A DNA stretch of 64,000 nt from Hyphomicrobiales bacterium (GTDB lineage Bacteria; Pseudomonadota; Alphaproteobacteria; Rhizobiales; Rhizobiaceae). Both the position numbers and the translations under genes were made by a program. The notes below the pieces were generated by a model, which was not told the DNA's origin, did no database searches, and saw only the letters and a program-made list of their open reading frames with translations. This document shows, one piece after another, positions 26,114 through 34,515 of the stretch. Position 1 is the first letter of the stretch. The number at the start of each line of letters is the position of its first letter. The stretch spans positions 24,942-88,941 of the forward strand of contig UCIT01000035.1 in the NCBI GenBank assembly GCA_900472625.1, given 5' to 3'.

Positions 26114-27280
26114 TCAGGCGCCGATAATCTCGTCGTAGACGGCGATGTAGCGTTCGGCGACGACGTCCCAGGAATAGGCGTGGGCGTCGGAGAGAAGCTC
26201 GGCGCGGATCGTCGGTCCGCTGGTTTCGAGCCTGTCGTAAGCGGTCTCGATCGCTTTGGCTGCCGCAGCGGTGTCGCCAAAATCCGTCAGCAGGATCTGA
26301 CGGTGTCGCTCACTCAGTGTCGTGAAGGCCTCGTTGCCGTTCAGCACCGGAATCAGGCCGGCGCTCATCGCCTCCAGCGCCACCAGCCCGAACCCTTCGT
26401 AAGCCGACGCCGACGCGAAGATCGACGATTGCGCGATGATGCCGCGGATCGTGTCGTTGTCGGGGGAGACGTGGATCGTCACGGTGCCGGCCAGGCCGAG
26501 CCGGTCGATCTGGTCGGTCAGATCCTGACGGCTGAGATCGTATTCGACGCCGACGATATCGAGATGCCAGTCCGGGTGGCTGGCCGTCAGCGGCACCATG
26601 GCATCGATCAGCTTCTCCAGCCGCTTGTTCACCGAGAACCGGCCGAGTGTCAGGATGCGGCGCTGCGCCGTCTTGGCGGCGCAATCGGCAAACTTGCCGA
26701 TGTCGGCGCCGTTCTCGATGACGATGGTGCGGTTCGGGGCGATCTCGGCGAACTGCCGCAGGTCCGACATGCTGCAGCCGATGACCTTGTGATAGGCCAT
26801 CGCCGAAAAGCGGGTCATGGTCTGAAACCAGACCTTTTTCAGCGCGGCGTAATTTTTAGTATGGAAGAAGCCGCCATGGGTTGTGACCACCATCGGCTTG
26901 CGGTGCAGCAGCCGGCCCCAGGCCAGCGCGTCGAAGAAAAAGTCGATGGCATGCACGTGAATGACGTCGGCATCGCCAAGGTGGCGGAAGACCTGCGGGG
27001 CGATCGGATAGCGGGTGCTACCCGACCAGGGAATGCGGACGACCTCGATGCCGCCGATCATCTCGCGATGCGGCAGCGTCGTGTCCTGGTCGGTAAACAG
27101 CGAATCGAGCGTGACGACGCGGACGCGGTAGCCGTGGTCGATGATCTGGCGGGCAAGATTGCTGACCACGTCCTCCAGACCGCCGCGATTGGGCAGGAAC
27201 TGGCGGATGACATGGACGATCAACGGCGCGGCGGCCGTCGCTGGCTCGGCATCATGTGCGTAGATTTCGGCGGCTGACAT
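26114..27280 (-). CDS. Glycosyltransferase family 4 protein
   Basis: A 388-residue GT-B glycosyltransferase. The N-terminal half has IRQFLPNRGGLEDVVSNLA and VIHVHAIDFFFD. The C-terminal half has LGRFSVNKRLEKLIDAM and the donor-binding EX7E motif EGFGLVALE. It probably adds a sugar to a lipid-linked or surface glycan on the cytoplasmic face. The ATG at 27280 has AAGGA upstream; an earlier ATG at 27343 gives a non-conserved extension. It is convergent with the flippase fusion, which suggests a shared pathway. Confidence 0.9.
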   Translation of the reverse strand: MSAAEIYAHDAEPATAAAPLIVHVIRQFLPNRGGLEDVVSNLARQIIDHGYRVRVVTLDSLFTDQDTTLPHREMIGGIEVVRIPWSGSTRYPIAPQVFRHLGDADVIHVHAIDFFFDALAWGRLLHRKPMVVTTHGGFFHTKNYAALKKVWFQTMTRFSAMAYHKVIGCSMSDLRQFAEIAPNRTIVIENGADIGKFADCAAKTAQRRILTLGRFSVNKRLEKLIDAMVPLTASHPDWHLDIVGVEYDLSRQDLTDQIDRLGLAGTVTIHVSPDNDTIRGIIAQSSIFASASAYEGFGLVALEAMSAGLIPVLNGNEAFTTLSERHRQILLTDFGDTAAAAKAIETAYDRLETSGPTIRAELLSDAHAYSWDVVAERYIAVYDEIIGA

Positions 27281-27446
27281 CACGGGTCCTTCAGGCCAAA
27301 CATCGGGGGCCCAAAATTGGAGGACAAGCGTCGGGGCGCGCATCTTGGGCTATGCCAAGAAGACGCCGCCGGCGTTAAGGGCACGTTAAATGTCTGCGCC
27401 CGACGGGATTTGCCGTGTGGAAGAGTTAACCGACCGTCACTTGGTG

Positions 27447-27683
27447 TCAGAAAGCCCGGAAGGTCAACGTGGTCAGCGAGCGCACGATGCCCGGAATGCT
27501 GGCGATCTGATCGTTAACGAATTTGCCGATGTCCTCGCCTTCCTGGATGTAGACCTTCAGCAACAGGTCGTAATCGCCGCTGGTCGAATAGAGCTCCGAG
27601 ACGCGTTCGGTCTTGTAGATGGCGTCGGCGACCTCATAGGTCTTGCCGGGGGCGCACTGGAGCTGGACGAAAATCGGCTTCAT
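27447..27683 (-). CDS. Stand-alone AsnC/Lrp ligand-binding (RAM) domain protein
   Basis: A 78-residue protein consisting only of the alpha/beta RAM domain of Lrp/AsnC regulators (VQLQCAPGKTYEVADAIYK, SGDYDLLLKVYI, GIVRSLTTLTF). No DNA-binding domain is present. Such proteins bind amino acids and form multimers that may modulate Lrp-type regulators. The ATG at 27683 is preceded by AGGAAA. Confidence 0.85.
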   Translation of the reverse strand: MKPIFVQLQCAPGKTYEVADAIYKTERVSELYSTSGDYDLLLKVYIQEGEDIGKFVNDQIASIPGIVRSLTTLTFRAF

Positions 27684-27754
27684 GGGAGTTTCCTGCATCG
27701 AATTCTTGTGGCGCCATCATGCGCGAAATCACCGGTCGGGCGCAAGGCGTTCCG

Positions 27755-28651
27755 TCATCCGGCGGCTTCGCGAATGATCCAGTCGCGGAAGGCGGCAAGC
27801 GGCGCGTAGTCGGCGCGCTCGGCCGGATAGGCAAGATAATAGCGCTCCTTGCTTTCCATCTCGCGATCTACAGCGGCGACGAGATCGCCGCGCTGCAATT
27901 CCTCCTGGATGAGAAAGGTCGGCAAGAGCGCGACGCCGAGGCCGGCGATCGCCGCCTGTGCCGCGGTGGCGAACTGGTCGAACAGCATGCCGTGGACATT
28001 CTGCAGCGCCACGTCATTGTCGGCGAACCACTGCTCCCAGGCGTCGGGGCGGGTCGTCAGATGCAACAACGGAACGTCGCGCAGGTCGGATGCCGCGCTG
28101 ATCGCGTGGCGGTCGCGGAAATCCGGGCTGCAGGCCGGCACTGTCTTTTCCGACATCAGGAAGGTCAGCTCGGCGCCCGGCCAGTGCGGGTGGCCGAAGT
28201 GGATGGCGGCATCGATCGAATCGAGACGGAAATCGAAGGAGGAAAGCCGGGTGACAAGATTGATCGTGACGCCGGGATTGGCGGAGAGGAAGCGGCCGAG
28301 GCGCGGTGCCAGCCAGCGGGTGCCGAAGGTAGGCAATATCGCGAGGTTGAGGGTGCCGCCGTGCGGATTGGCGCGCAGGTTGAGCGACGCGCTGGAGATG
28401 CGCCTCAGCGCCTCGCGGATTTCGCGGGCATAGCTGCCGCCTGCCAACGTCAGGCGCACCGTCTGGCGCTCGCGGATGAACAGCTCGACGCCGAGCTGCT
28501 CCTCCAGCGCCTTGATCTGGCGGCTGACGGCGCTCTGCGTCAAGTCGAGCTCGCTGGCGGCGGCGGTGACGCTGCCGGTGCGGGCCACGGCCTCGAAGGC
28601 GGCAAGAAGGGATGTCGATGGTAGAAAACGCCGGGATGGCAGCATGGTCAT
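27755..28651 (-). CDS. LysR-family regulator of the lysine/pipecolate operon
   Basis: A 298-residue LysR-type activator of the GcvA-like group. The winged helix-turn-helix at residues ~12-70 contains GSVTAAASELDLTQSAVSRQIKALEEQLG, followed by a type 2 periplasmic-binding effector domain. It is divergent from hglS with 105 bases between, the classical position for a regulator controlling the facing operon. An ATG at 28645 is an alternative start. The effector is probably a lysine catabolite, by inference. Confidence 0.88.
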   Translation of the reverse strand: MTMLPSRRFLPSTSLLAAFEAVARTGSVTAAASELDLTQSAVSRQIKALEEQLGVELFIRERQTVRLTLAGGSYAREIREALRRISSASLNLRANPHGGTLNLAILPTFGTRWLAPRLGRFLSANPGVTINLVTRLSSFDFRLDSIDAAIHFGHPHWPGAELTFLMSEKTVPACSPDFRDRHAISAASDLRDVPLLHLTTRPDAWEQWFADNDVALQNVHGMLFDQFATAAQAAIAGLGVALLPTFLIQEELQRGDLVAAVDREMESKERYYLAYPAERADYAPLAAFRDWIIREAAG

Positions 28652-28654
28652 TCC

Positions 28655-28680
28655 ATTTCAGAATGAGCTATTTCCGAAAT
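28655..28680. promoter_or_regulatory. Candidate LysR operator between the regulator and hglS
   Basis: Two related dyads lie in the divergent region: ATTTCAGAAT (28655-28664) and the exact palindrome ATTTC-C-GAAAT (28670-28680), centred about 15 bp apart. Paired sites of this kind fit LysR tetramer binding. Confidence 0.4.
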
Positions 28681-28756
28681 GTCGATATTTATGGCTTGGC
28701 GGCGCTTGTAAATAGCGTCATCAATCAAAATCGGAATGAACGGGGAGTTTCCTAAG

Positions 28757-30166
28757 ATGGCAGGCTTCGTTTCCACAGACCGCATCCGCACGCTGTTCAC
28801 GGAAGCGATGTCGCGGATGTATCGCGCCGAGGTGCCGCAGTACGGAACGCTGCTGGAACTGGTCGCCGACGTCAATGCCGAGGTGCTGGCGACGGACACT
28901 GCGCTGCGCAGCCGGCTGACACGCGCCGGCGAGCTCGACCGCATCGATGTCGAGCGTCACGGCGCCATCCGGCTCGGCACCGCCGAAGAGCTTTTCACCA
29001 TCCGCCGGCTGTTCGCAGTCATGGGGATGGAATCGGTTGGCTACTACGATCTCTCTGTCGCCGGCGTTCCCGTGCATTCCACCTGCTTCCGGCCCGTCGA
29101 TCAGGCGGCGTTGAGCGTCAATCCGTTCCGCGTATTCACCTCGCTTCTCCGGCTGGAGCTGATCGAGGACGAGGAGCTTCGCGCCGAGGCGGCCGAGATC
29201 CTCGCCAGGCGGCGCATCTATACCGACCGCGCCATTCAGCTGATCGAGCGTCACGAGCAAGCGGGCGGGCTGACAGAGGCCGAGGCCGGCGAGTTCGTGT
29301 CGCAGGCGCTCGAAACTTTCCGCTGGCATGGCGAGGCCACCGTTAGCGCCGCGACCTACAAGCGGCTGCACGACGCGCACCGGTTGATCGCCGATGTCGT
29401 CTCGTTCAAGGGCCCTCACATCAACCATCTGACGCCACGCACGCTCGATATCGATGCCGTGCAGGCGCGCATGCCGGAGCGCGGCATCACGCCGAAGGCC
29501 GTCATCGAGGGGCCGCCGCGCCGCGCCTGCGATATCCTGCTCAGGCAGACCAGTTTCAAGGCGCTGGAAGAGGCGATTGCCTTTGCCGGAGAGAGTGGCG
29601 CGACCAAGGGCACGCATACGGCGCGGTTCGGCGAGATCGAGCAACGCGGCGTGGCGCTGACGGCCAAGGGCCGGGCGCTCTACGATCGGCTGCTGGCGTC
29701 GGTGCGCGGCGAGGTGCAGGTCGGTGCGGCCGGCGCCAAGGCCGGCGACTACGACAGCGAGCTCGCCGAGCAGTTCCGCGAACTGCCGGACAGCTGGTCG
29801 GAATTGCGGACACAGGACCTTGCCTTCTTCCACTATTCGGCAACGCCGGAGGGCATTGCCGCCGCAGTCAGCGAGACGCTGCCCGACGACGTCGAAACAC
29901 TGATCGCGCTCGGCTATCTCGGCTTCGATCCGATCGTCTACGAAGATTTTCTGCCGGTCAGCGCCGCCGGCATCTTCCAGTCCAATCTCGGGACGGACCA
30001 GCAGCAGAATTATGCGACGCGCTCCAACCGCACGGCCTTCGAAGAGGCGCTGGGCGCCCGGGTGACCGATGAGCTTGACCTCTACGCGGAGCGCCAGGCA
30101 CGGTCGCTCGACGCGGCGATCGGTCTGCTCGGGCTGGCCGGCCTGCAGCTGAAGACCGTTGCCTGA
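28757..30166 (+). CDS. hglS: 2-oxoadipate dioxygenase/decarboxylase (DUF1338, HglS)
   Basis: A 469-residue DUF1338/YdcJ-family enzyme of the VOC-like fold. Candidate iron ligands by homology with Pseudomonas HglS are the His of ERHGAIR (residue 68), the His in the GPHINHLTPR region, and Glu of FGEIEQRG. HglS converts 2-oxoadipate to 2-hydroxyglutarate in lysine degradation. The ATG at 28757 has GGGGAG nine bases upstream. It heads an operon with amaA and amaB, which strongly supports the function. Confidence 0.9.
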   Translation: MAGFVSTDRIRTLFTEAMSRMYRAEVPQYGTLLELVADVNAEVLATDTALRSRLTRAGELDRIDVERHGAIRLGTAEELFTIRRLFAVMGMESVGYYDLSVAGVPVHSTCFRPVDQAALSVNPFRVFTSLLRLELIEDEELRAEAAEILARRRIYTDRAIQLIERHEQAGGLTEAEAGEFVSQALETFRWHGEATVSAATYKRLHDAHRLIADVVSFKGPHINHLTPRTLDIDAVQARMPERGITPKAVIEGPPRRACDILLRQTSFKALEEAIAFAGESGATKGTHTARFGEIEQRGVALTAKGRALYDRLLASVRGEVQVGAAGAKAGDYDSELAEQFRELPDSWSELRTQDLAFFHYSATPEGIAAAVSETLPDDVETLIALGYLGFDPIVYEDFLPVSAAGIFQSNLGTDQQQNYATRSNRTAFEEALGARVTDELDLYAERQARSLDAAIGLLGLAGLQLKTVA

Positions 30167-30191
30167 CCTGATCGACAATTGGACCTGACCG

Positions 30192-31475
30192 ATGCTGAAT
30201 GATCCGCGCTCCCATGGCCTCTGGGAAAAGACCGCGCCACTGCCACCCGTGACCACCGCTCTCGAGGACGCGGTCACGGCCGATGTCGTGGTCGTCGGCG
30301 CCGGCTATACCGGCCTGTCGTCCAGCCTGCATCTGGCGGAAGCAGGCAAGTCGGTGGTACTGCTTGAGGCGCACGAGGTCGGCTTCGGCGGTGCCGGGCG
30401 CAACGTCGGGCTGATCAATGCCGGCATGTGGGTCATGCCCGACGATCTTCCCGGCGTGCTCGGCCCCGTGCATGGCGAACGCCTGCTCGACCTGCTCGGC
30501 AACGCGCCGAAACTGGTGATGGAGTTGATCGCAAAGCATGGCATCGCCTGCGAGCTCGAACGCAACGGCACGCTGCATGTCGCCGTCGGCGCCGACGGCC
30601 TGAAGGAAATCACTGACCGCGCGGCGCAGTGGGCGGCGCGTGGCGCGAACGTGAAATTGTTGGATGCCGCCGAGACGGCGCGCCGGGTCGGCAGCCATGC
30701 CTATACCGGATCACTGCTCGACATGCGCGCCGGCACGCTGCAGCCGCTCGCCTATGCACGCGGCCTCGCGCATGCCGCCGTCAAGGCTGGCGTGTCCTTG
30801 CATACGGCAAGCCCGGTCATCTCGACAGAGAAGACCGGCAATCGCTGGATGGTGACGACGCCGAAGGGCTCGGTAACCGCCGACTGGATCATCGTCGCCA
30901 CCGATGCCTATAGCACCGGCCCCTGGGAACAGGTGCGTGCCGAGCAGGTGCATCTTCCCTATTTCAACCTGGCCACCCGTCCGCTTGGCGACAATCTGCG
31001 TCAGTCTATCCTTGCAGGCCGCGAAGGCGTCTGGGACACCAAGGAAATCCTTTCGTCCTATCGCATGGACCAGGCCGGCCGGCTGGTGTTCGGCAGCGTC
31101 GGCGCGCTGCGCAACACCGGGCTCGGCGTTCACAAGAGCTGGGCGCGGCGGTCGCTGAAGAAGCTCTTCCCGCAGCTTGGCGATGTCGAATTCGAATGCG
31201 AGTGGTACGGCAAGATCGGCATGACCGACAACGCACTGCCGCGCTTCCACAAGTTCGCCGACAATGTCGTCGGTTTTTCCGGTTATAATGGCCGCGGGAT
31301 CGCGCCGGGAACGGTGTTCGGCCGCACGCTTGCACGCCACATCACGGGCGAGATGAGCGAGGCCGATCTGCCGCTGCCGCTGACTTCGCCCGCCGAGCCG
31401 CGCTTCCGCGCCGCCAAGGAACTATGGTACGAAGCCGGCGCCCAGGTCGCCCACTTCGCCGATGCCCGCTTCTAA
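30192..31475 (+). CDS. amaA: FAD-dependent oxidoreductase, probable L-pipecolate oxidase
   Basis: A 427-residue DAO-family flavoenzyme. The ADP-binding motif is VVVVGAGYTGLSSSLHLAEAG, and the C-terminal FSGYNGRGIAPGTVFGR segment binds FAD. It lies 25 bases after hglS and 25 before the aldehyde dehydrogenase. In this context it is best read as the L-pipecolate oxidase AmaA, which makes piperideine-6-carboxylate. Related sarcosine- or putrescine-type oxidases share the fold, so the call rests on context. Confidence 0.78.
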   Translation: MLNDPRSHGLWEKTAPLPPVTTALEDAVTADVVVVGAGYTGLSSSLHLAEAGKSVVLLEAHEVGFGGAGRNVGLINAGMWVMPDDLPGVLGPVHGERLLDLLGNAPKLVMELIAKHGIACELERNGTLHVAVGADGLKEITDRAAQWAARGANVKLLDAAETARRVGSHAYTGSLLDMRAGTLQPLAYARGLAHAAVKAGVSLHTASPVISTEKTGNRWMVTTPKGSVTADWIIVATDAYSTGPWEQVRAEQVHLPYFNLATRPLGDNLRQSILAGREGVWDTKEILSSYRMDQAGRLVFGSVGALRNTGLGVHKSWARRSLKKLFPQLGDVEFECEWYGKIGMTDNALPRFHKFADNVVGFSGYNGRGIAPGTVFGRTLARHITGEMSEADLPLPLTSPAEPRFRAAKELWYEAGAQVAHFADARF

Positions 31476-31500
31476 GAATAACAAGGTTGGAACCAAGACA

Positions 31501-33039
31501 ATGACCATCGCTACGCTCGATCTCGCGACAGAGACCAAGACACTGCTTTCCAAGCTCGGCGTCAGCGCCGACCGCTTCACCGGCGGTACGCTGAAGGTCA
31601 CCTCGCCCGTGACCGGCAAGGAGATCGGCGCGCTGAAGGAGCATTCGGTCGCCGATGCCAAGGCCGCGATCGTCGAAGCGCACAAGGCGTTCCTCGACTG
31701 GCGCGCCGTACCGGCCCCGAAGCGCGGCGAACTGGTGCGTCTGCTCGGCGAGGAACTGCGCGCGGCCAAGGGCGAGCTTGGGCGGCTGGTGTCGATCGAG
31801 GTCGGCAAGATCACGTCCGAAGGCCTCGGCGAAGTGCAGGAAATGATCGACATCTGCGATTTCGCGGTCGGTCTCTCCCGCCAGCTCTATGGCCTGACGA
31901 TCGCCACCGAGCGCTCCGAGCACCGGATGATGGAAAGCTGGCACCCGCTTGGCGTCGTCGGCATCATCTCCGCCTTCAACTTCCCCGTCGCCGTCTGGTC
32001 GTGGAATGCGGCGCTGGCTCTGGTCTGCGGCAACCCTGTCGTCTGGAAGCCGTCCGAGAAGACACCGTTGACGGCGCTTGCCACGCAGGCGCTGTTCGAG
32101 AAGGCGCTGAAGCGCTTCGTCGCCGAAGGCGGCGCGGCACCGGCCAATCTGGCGACGCTTCTGATCGGCGGCCGCGATGTCGGCGAGGCGCTGGTCGACC
32201 ACCCGAAGGTGCCGCTGGTGTCGGCCACCGGCTCGACGGCCATGGGCCGCGCCGTCGGCCCGCGCCTGTCACAGCGCTTCGCCCGCGCCATCCTCGAACT
32301 CGGCGGCAACAATGCCGCGATTATCTGCCCGACGGCGGATCTCGACCTGACCCTGCGCGGCGTCGCCTTCTCGGCGATGGGTACCGCCGGCCAGCGCTGC
32401 ACCACACTGCGTCGCCTGTTCGTGCACGAGAGCGTCTACGACAAGCTGGTGCCGCGCCTGCAGAAGGCCTACGGCTCCGTCTCCATCGGCAACCCGCTGG
32501 AAGCGGGCACGCTGGTCGGTCCGTTGATCGATACCCAAGCTTACAGCAACATGCAATCGGCGCTGGAACAAGCCAAGGCCGCAGGTGGTAAGATCACCGG
32601 CGGTGAGCGCGTCGAAAACGGTGCCGCCGATGCCTTCTACGTGCGCCCGGCGCTGGTCGAAATGCCCGCGCAGACCGGTCCGGTCGAGCATGAGACTTTC
32701 GCGCCGATCCTCTACGTGATGAAGTACAGCGATTTCGACGCGGTTCTCGAAGAGCACAACGCCGTGCCGCAAGGCCTCTCGTCGTCGATCTTCACCAACG
32801 ACATGCGCGAAGCCGAAGGCTTCCTCTCGGCGCGCGGTTCGGATTGCGGCATCGCCAACGTCAACCTCGGTCCCTCGGGCGCCGAAATCGGCGGCGCGTT
32901 CGGCGGCGAAAAGGAAACCGGCGGCGGCCGCGAGTCCGGATCGGATGCATGGCGCGCCTACATGCGCCGCGCCACCAACACCATCAACTACGGCAAGACA
33001 CTGCCGCTGGCACAGGGCGTCAAGTTCGACGTCGAGTAA
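31501..33039 (+). CDS. amaB: L-aminoadipate-semialdehyde (piperideine-6-carboxylate) dehydrogenase
   Basis: A 512-residue aldehyde dehydrogenase of the ALDH7A1/AmaB group. The catalytic glutamate is in LELGGNN, and the catalytic cysteine in GQRCTTLRRL, the form specific to this group. The N-terminal half has FNFPVAVWSWNAALAL. It oxidises aminoadipate semialdehyde to 2-aminoadipate with NAD. Operon position after hglS and amaA supports a complete pipecolate to 2-hydroxyglutarate branch. The ATG at 31501 is preferred to one at 31462. Confidence 0.9.
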   Translation: MTIATLDLATETKTLLSKLGVSADRFTGGTLKVTSPVTGKEIGALKEHSVADAKAAIVEAHKAFLDWRAVPAPKRGELVRLLGEELRAAKGELGRLVSIEVGKITSEGLGEVQEMIDICDFAVGLSRQLYGLTIATERSEHRMMESWHPLGVVGIISAFNFPVAVWSWNAALALVCGNPVVWKPSEKTPLTALATQALFEKALKRFVAEGGAAPANLATLLIGGRDVGEALVDHPKVPLVSATGSTAMGRAVGPRLSQRFARAILELGGNNAAIICPTADLDLTLRGVAFSAMGTAGQRCTTLRRLFVHESVYDKLVPRLQKAYGSVSIGNPLEAGTLVGPLIDTQAYSNMQSALEQAKAAGGKITGGERVENGAADAFYVRPALVEMPAQTGPVEHETFAPILYVMKYSDFDAVLEEHNAVPQGLSSSIFTNDMREAEGFLSARGSDCGIANVNLGPSGAEIGGAFGGEKETGGGRESGSDAWRAYMRRATNTINYGKTLPLAQGVKFDVE

Positions 33040-33074
33040 TTTCGGCGTTGTAGAATAAAGGGCGGGGTAGAACA

Positions 33075-33109
33075 GGGGCGGTGGCGCGACGGCGTTGCCG
33101 CCCTTTTTT
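33075..33109 (+). terminator. Terminator of the hglS-amaAB operon
   Basis: GGGCGG and CCGCCC arms around a GC-rich inner part, followed by TTTTTT, 36 bases after the amaB stop. Confidence 0.8.
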
Positions 33110-33163
33110 GTTCGCTCGGATATCTTCGGCTTGGCTGCAAAGCGATAGCAGCCAGCGATGCCG

Positions 33164-33180
33164 CCTAGAACGATTCTAAA
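33164..33180 (+). promoter_or_regulatory. Irr box (ICE motif) upstream of the iron importer
   Basis: The perfect dyad TAGAA-CGA-TTCTA with the right half extended to TTCTAAA matches the rhizobial iron control element (TTTAGAA-N3-TTCTAAA) in 14 of 14 dyad-relevant right-half and core positions except the first three bases on the left. It lies about 126 bases before the ATG of the binding-protein gene. Irr binds such elements when iron is scarce. Confidence 0.6.
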
Positions 33181-33305
33181 TACTGCAGTTGTTTCAATCG
33201 TTTGTGATTGCCGGTCGGTCGCCTAAACTTGAAATAGGCGGCCAACAAAAATATACCGCCAGCATGATCCAGGGTCATGCAGGTGAAAATGCCATGGAGG
33301 GCATC

Positions 33306-34331
33306 ATGAATATCTCCCACAACCATTCTTCCCGCGTCGTTGCGTTTGCGGCGGCTTTGCTGGTCGCGACGTCGCTGGCATCGAATGCGCGCGCGGACGA
33401 TTCCGAGGGGATCGTGGTCTACAACGCCCAGCACCAGAGCCTCGGCCAGGAATGGGTGGATGCCTTCACCAAGGAAACCGGCATCAAGGTGACGATGCGC
33501 CAGGGCAGCGACATGCAGTTCGCCAACCAGATCATCCAGGAAGACGAGGCGTCGCCGGCCGACGTGTTTCTCACCGAGAATTCGCCGGCGATGGTGCTGG
33601 TCGATGCCGCCGGGCTGTTCGCGCCGATCGACAAGGCAACGCTCGACCAGTTGCCTGAAGAGTTCCGCCCGAAGGACGGGATGTGGACCGGCATCGCGGC
33701 GCGTTCGACCGTCTTCGCCTACGACAAGACGAAGCTGACGGAAGACCAACTGCCGAAGTCGATGCTTGACCTCGCCGATCCCGCCTGGAAGGGCCGCTGG
33801 GGTGCTGCGCCCGTCGGCGCCGATTTCCAGGCGATCGTCAGCGCGCTGCTGCAGCTGAAGGGCGAGGACGTTACTGCCGCTTGGCTGAAGGCGCTCAAGG
33901 ACAACGGCACCTCCTACAAGAGCAACACGGTGGCGATGAAGGCGGTCAATGCCGGCGAAGTCGAGGGCGCGATCATCTATCACTATTACTGGTTCGGCGA
34001 TCAGGCGGCGACCGCTGAAAACAGCAAGAACGTGGCGCTGCACTATTTCAAGAACCAGGACCCGGGCGCCTTTGTCAGCCTGTCGGGCGGCGGCATCCTG
34101 AAGTCCAGCCAGCACCAGAAGGACGCGCAGGCCTTCCTGAAATTCATCACCGGCAAGGCCGGGCAGGCGATCCTGAAGGATGGCACATCCTATGAATATG
34201 CCGTCGGCAAGGGGGCTGCCTCCAACGCCAAGCTGGTGCCGATGCCGGACCTGCAGGCACCCAAGATCGATGCGTCTGACCTCAACAGCAAGAAGGTGGT
34301 CGAGATGATCACCGCCGCCGGCCTGATCTGA
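33306..34331 (+). CDS. fbpA: Ferric-iron ABC transporter substrate-binding protein
   Basis: A 341-residue periplasmic binding protein with an N-terminal signal peptide ending at ARA. It begins GIVVYNAQHQSLGQEWVDAF, typical of the FbpA/AfuA/FutA iron-binding group. A late YHYYWFGDQ segment supplies the tyrosines that bind ferric iron in this family. ATG 33306 has GGAGGG at the right distance; ATG 33294 is possible. The downstream permease and ATPase and the Irr-like box support iron as substrate. Confidence 0.88.
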   Translation: MNISHNHSSRVVAFAAALLVATSLASNARADDSEGIVVYNAQHQSLGQEWVDAFTKETGIKVTMRQGSDMQFANQIIQEDEASPADVFLTENSPAMVLVDAAGLFAPIDKATLDQLPEEFRPKDGMWTGIAARSTVFAYDKTKLTEDQLPKSMLDLADPAWKGRWGAAPVGADFQAIVSALLQLKGEDVTAAWLKALKDNGTSYKSNTVAMKAVNAGEVEGAIIYHYYWFGDQAATAENSKNVALHYFKNQDPGAFVSLSGGGILKSSQHQKDAQAFLKFITGKAGQAILKDGTSYEYAVGKGAASNAKLVPMPDLQAPKIDASDLNSKKVVEMITAAGLI

Positions 34332-34417
34332 GCCGCCGCTGCGGCTGTCGCCCACGGATGGCGGCGGCCAAAACTATTGCTTTTGGCTCAAGAAAACTCT
34401 AGGCCATGACGATCCAC

Positions 34418-34454
34418 GGCAACCGCTTTCCTGAAGGCGGTTGCCTTCCTTTTT
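34418..34454 (+). terminator. Terminator or attenuating hairpin between fbpA and fbpB
   Basis: A perfect 9-bp stem (GGCAACCGC with GCGGTTGCC), 10-nt loop, then TTCCTTTTT. Lying inside a transporter operon, it would lower permease and ATPase transcripts relative to the binding protein. Confidence 0.8.
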
Positions 34455-34515
34455 CGGCGTGTAAAAGGCGGCGGCCTTGCTGCAGGACAACAGAGTGCTT
34501 GCTTCCGGACAGAAG

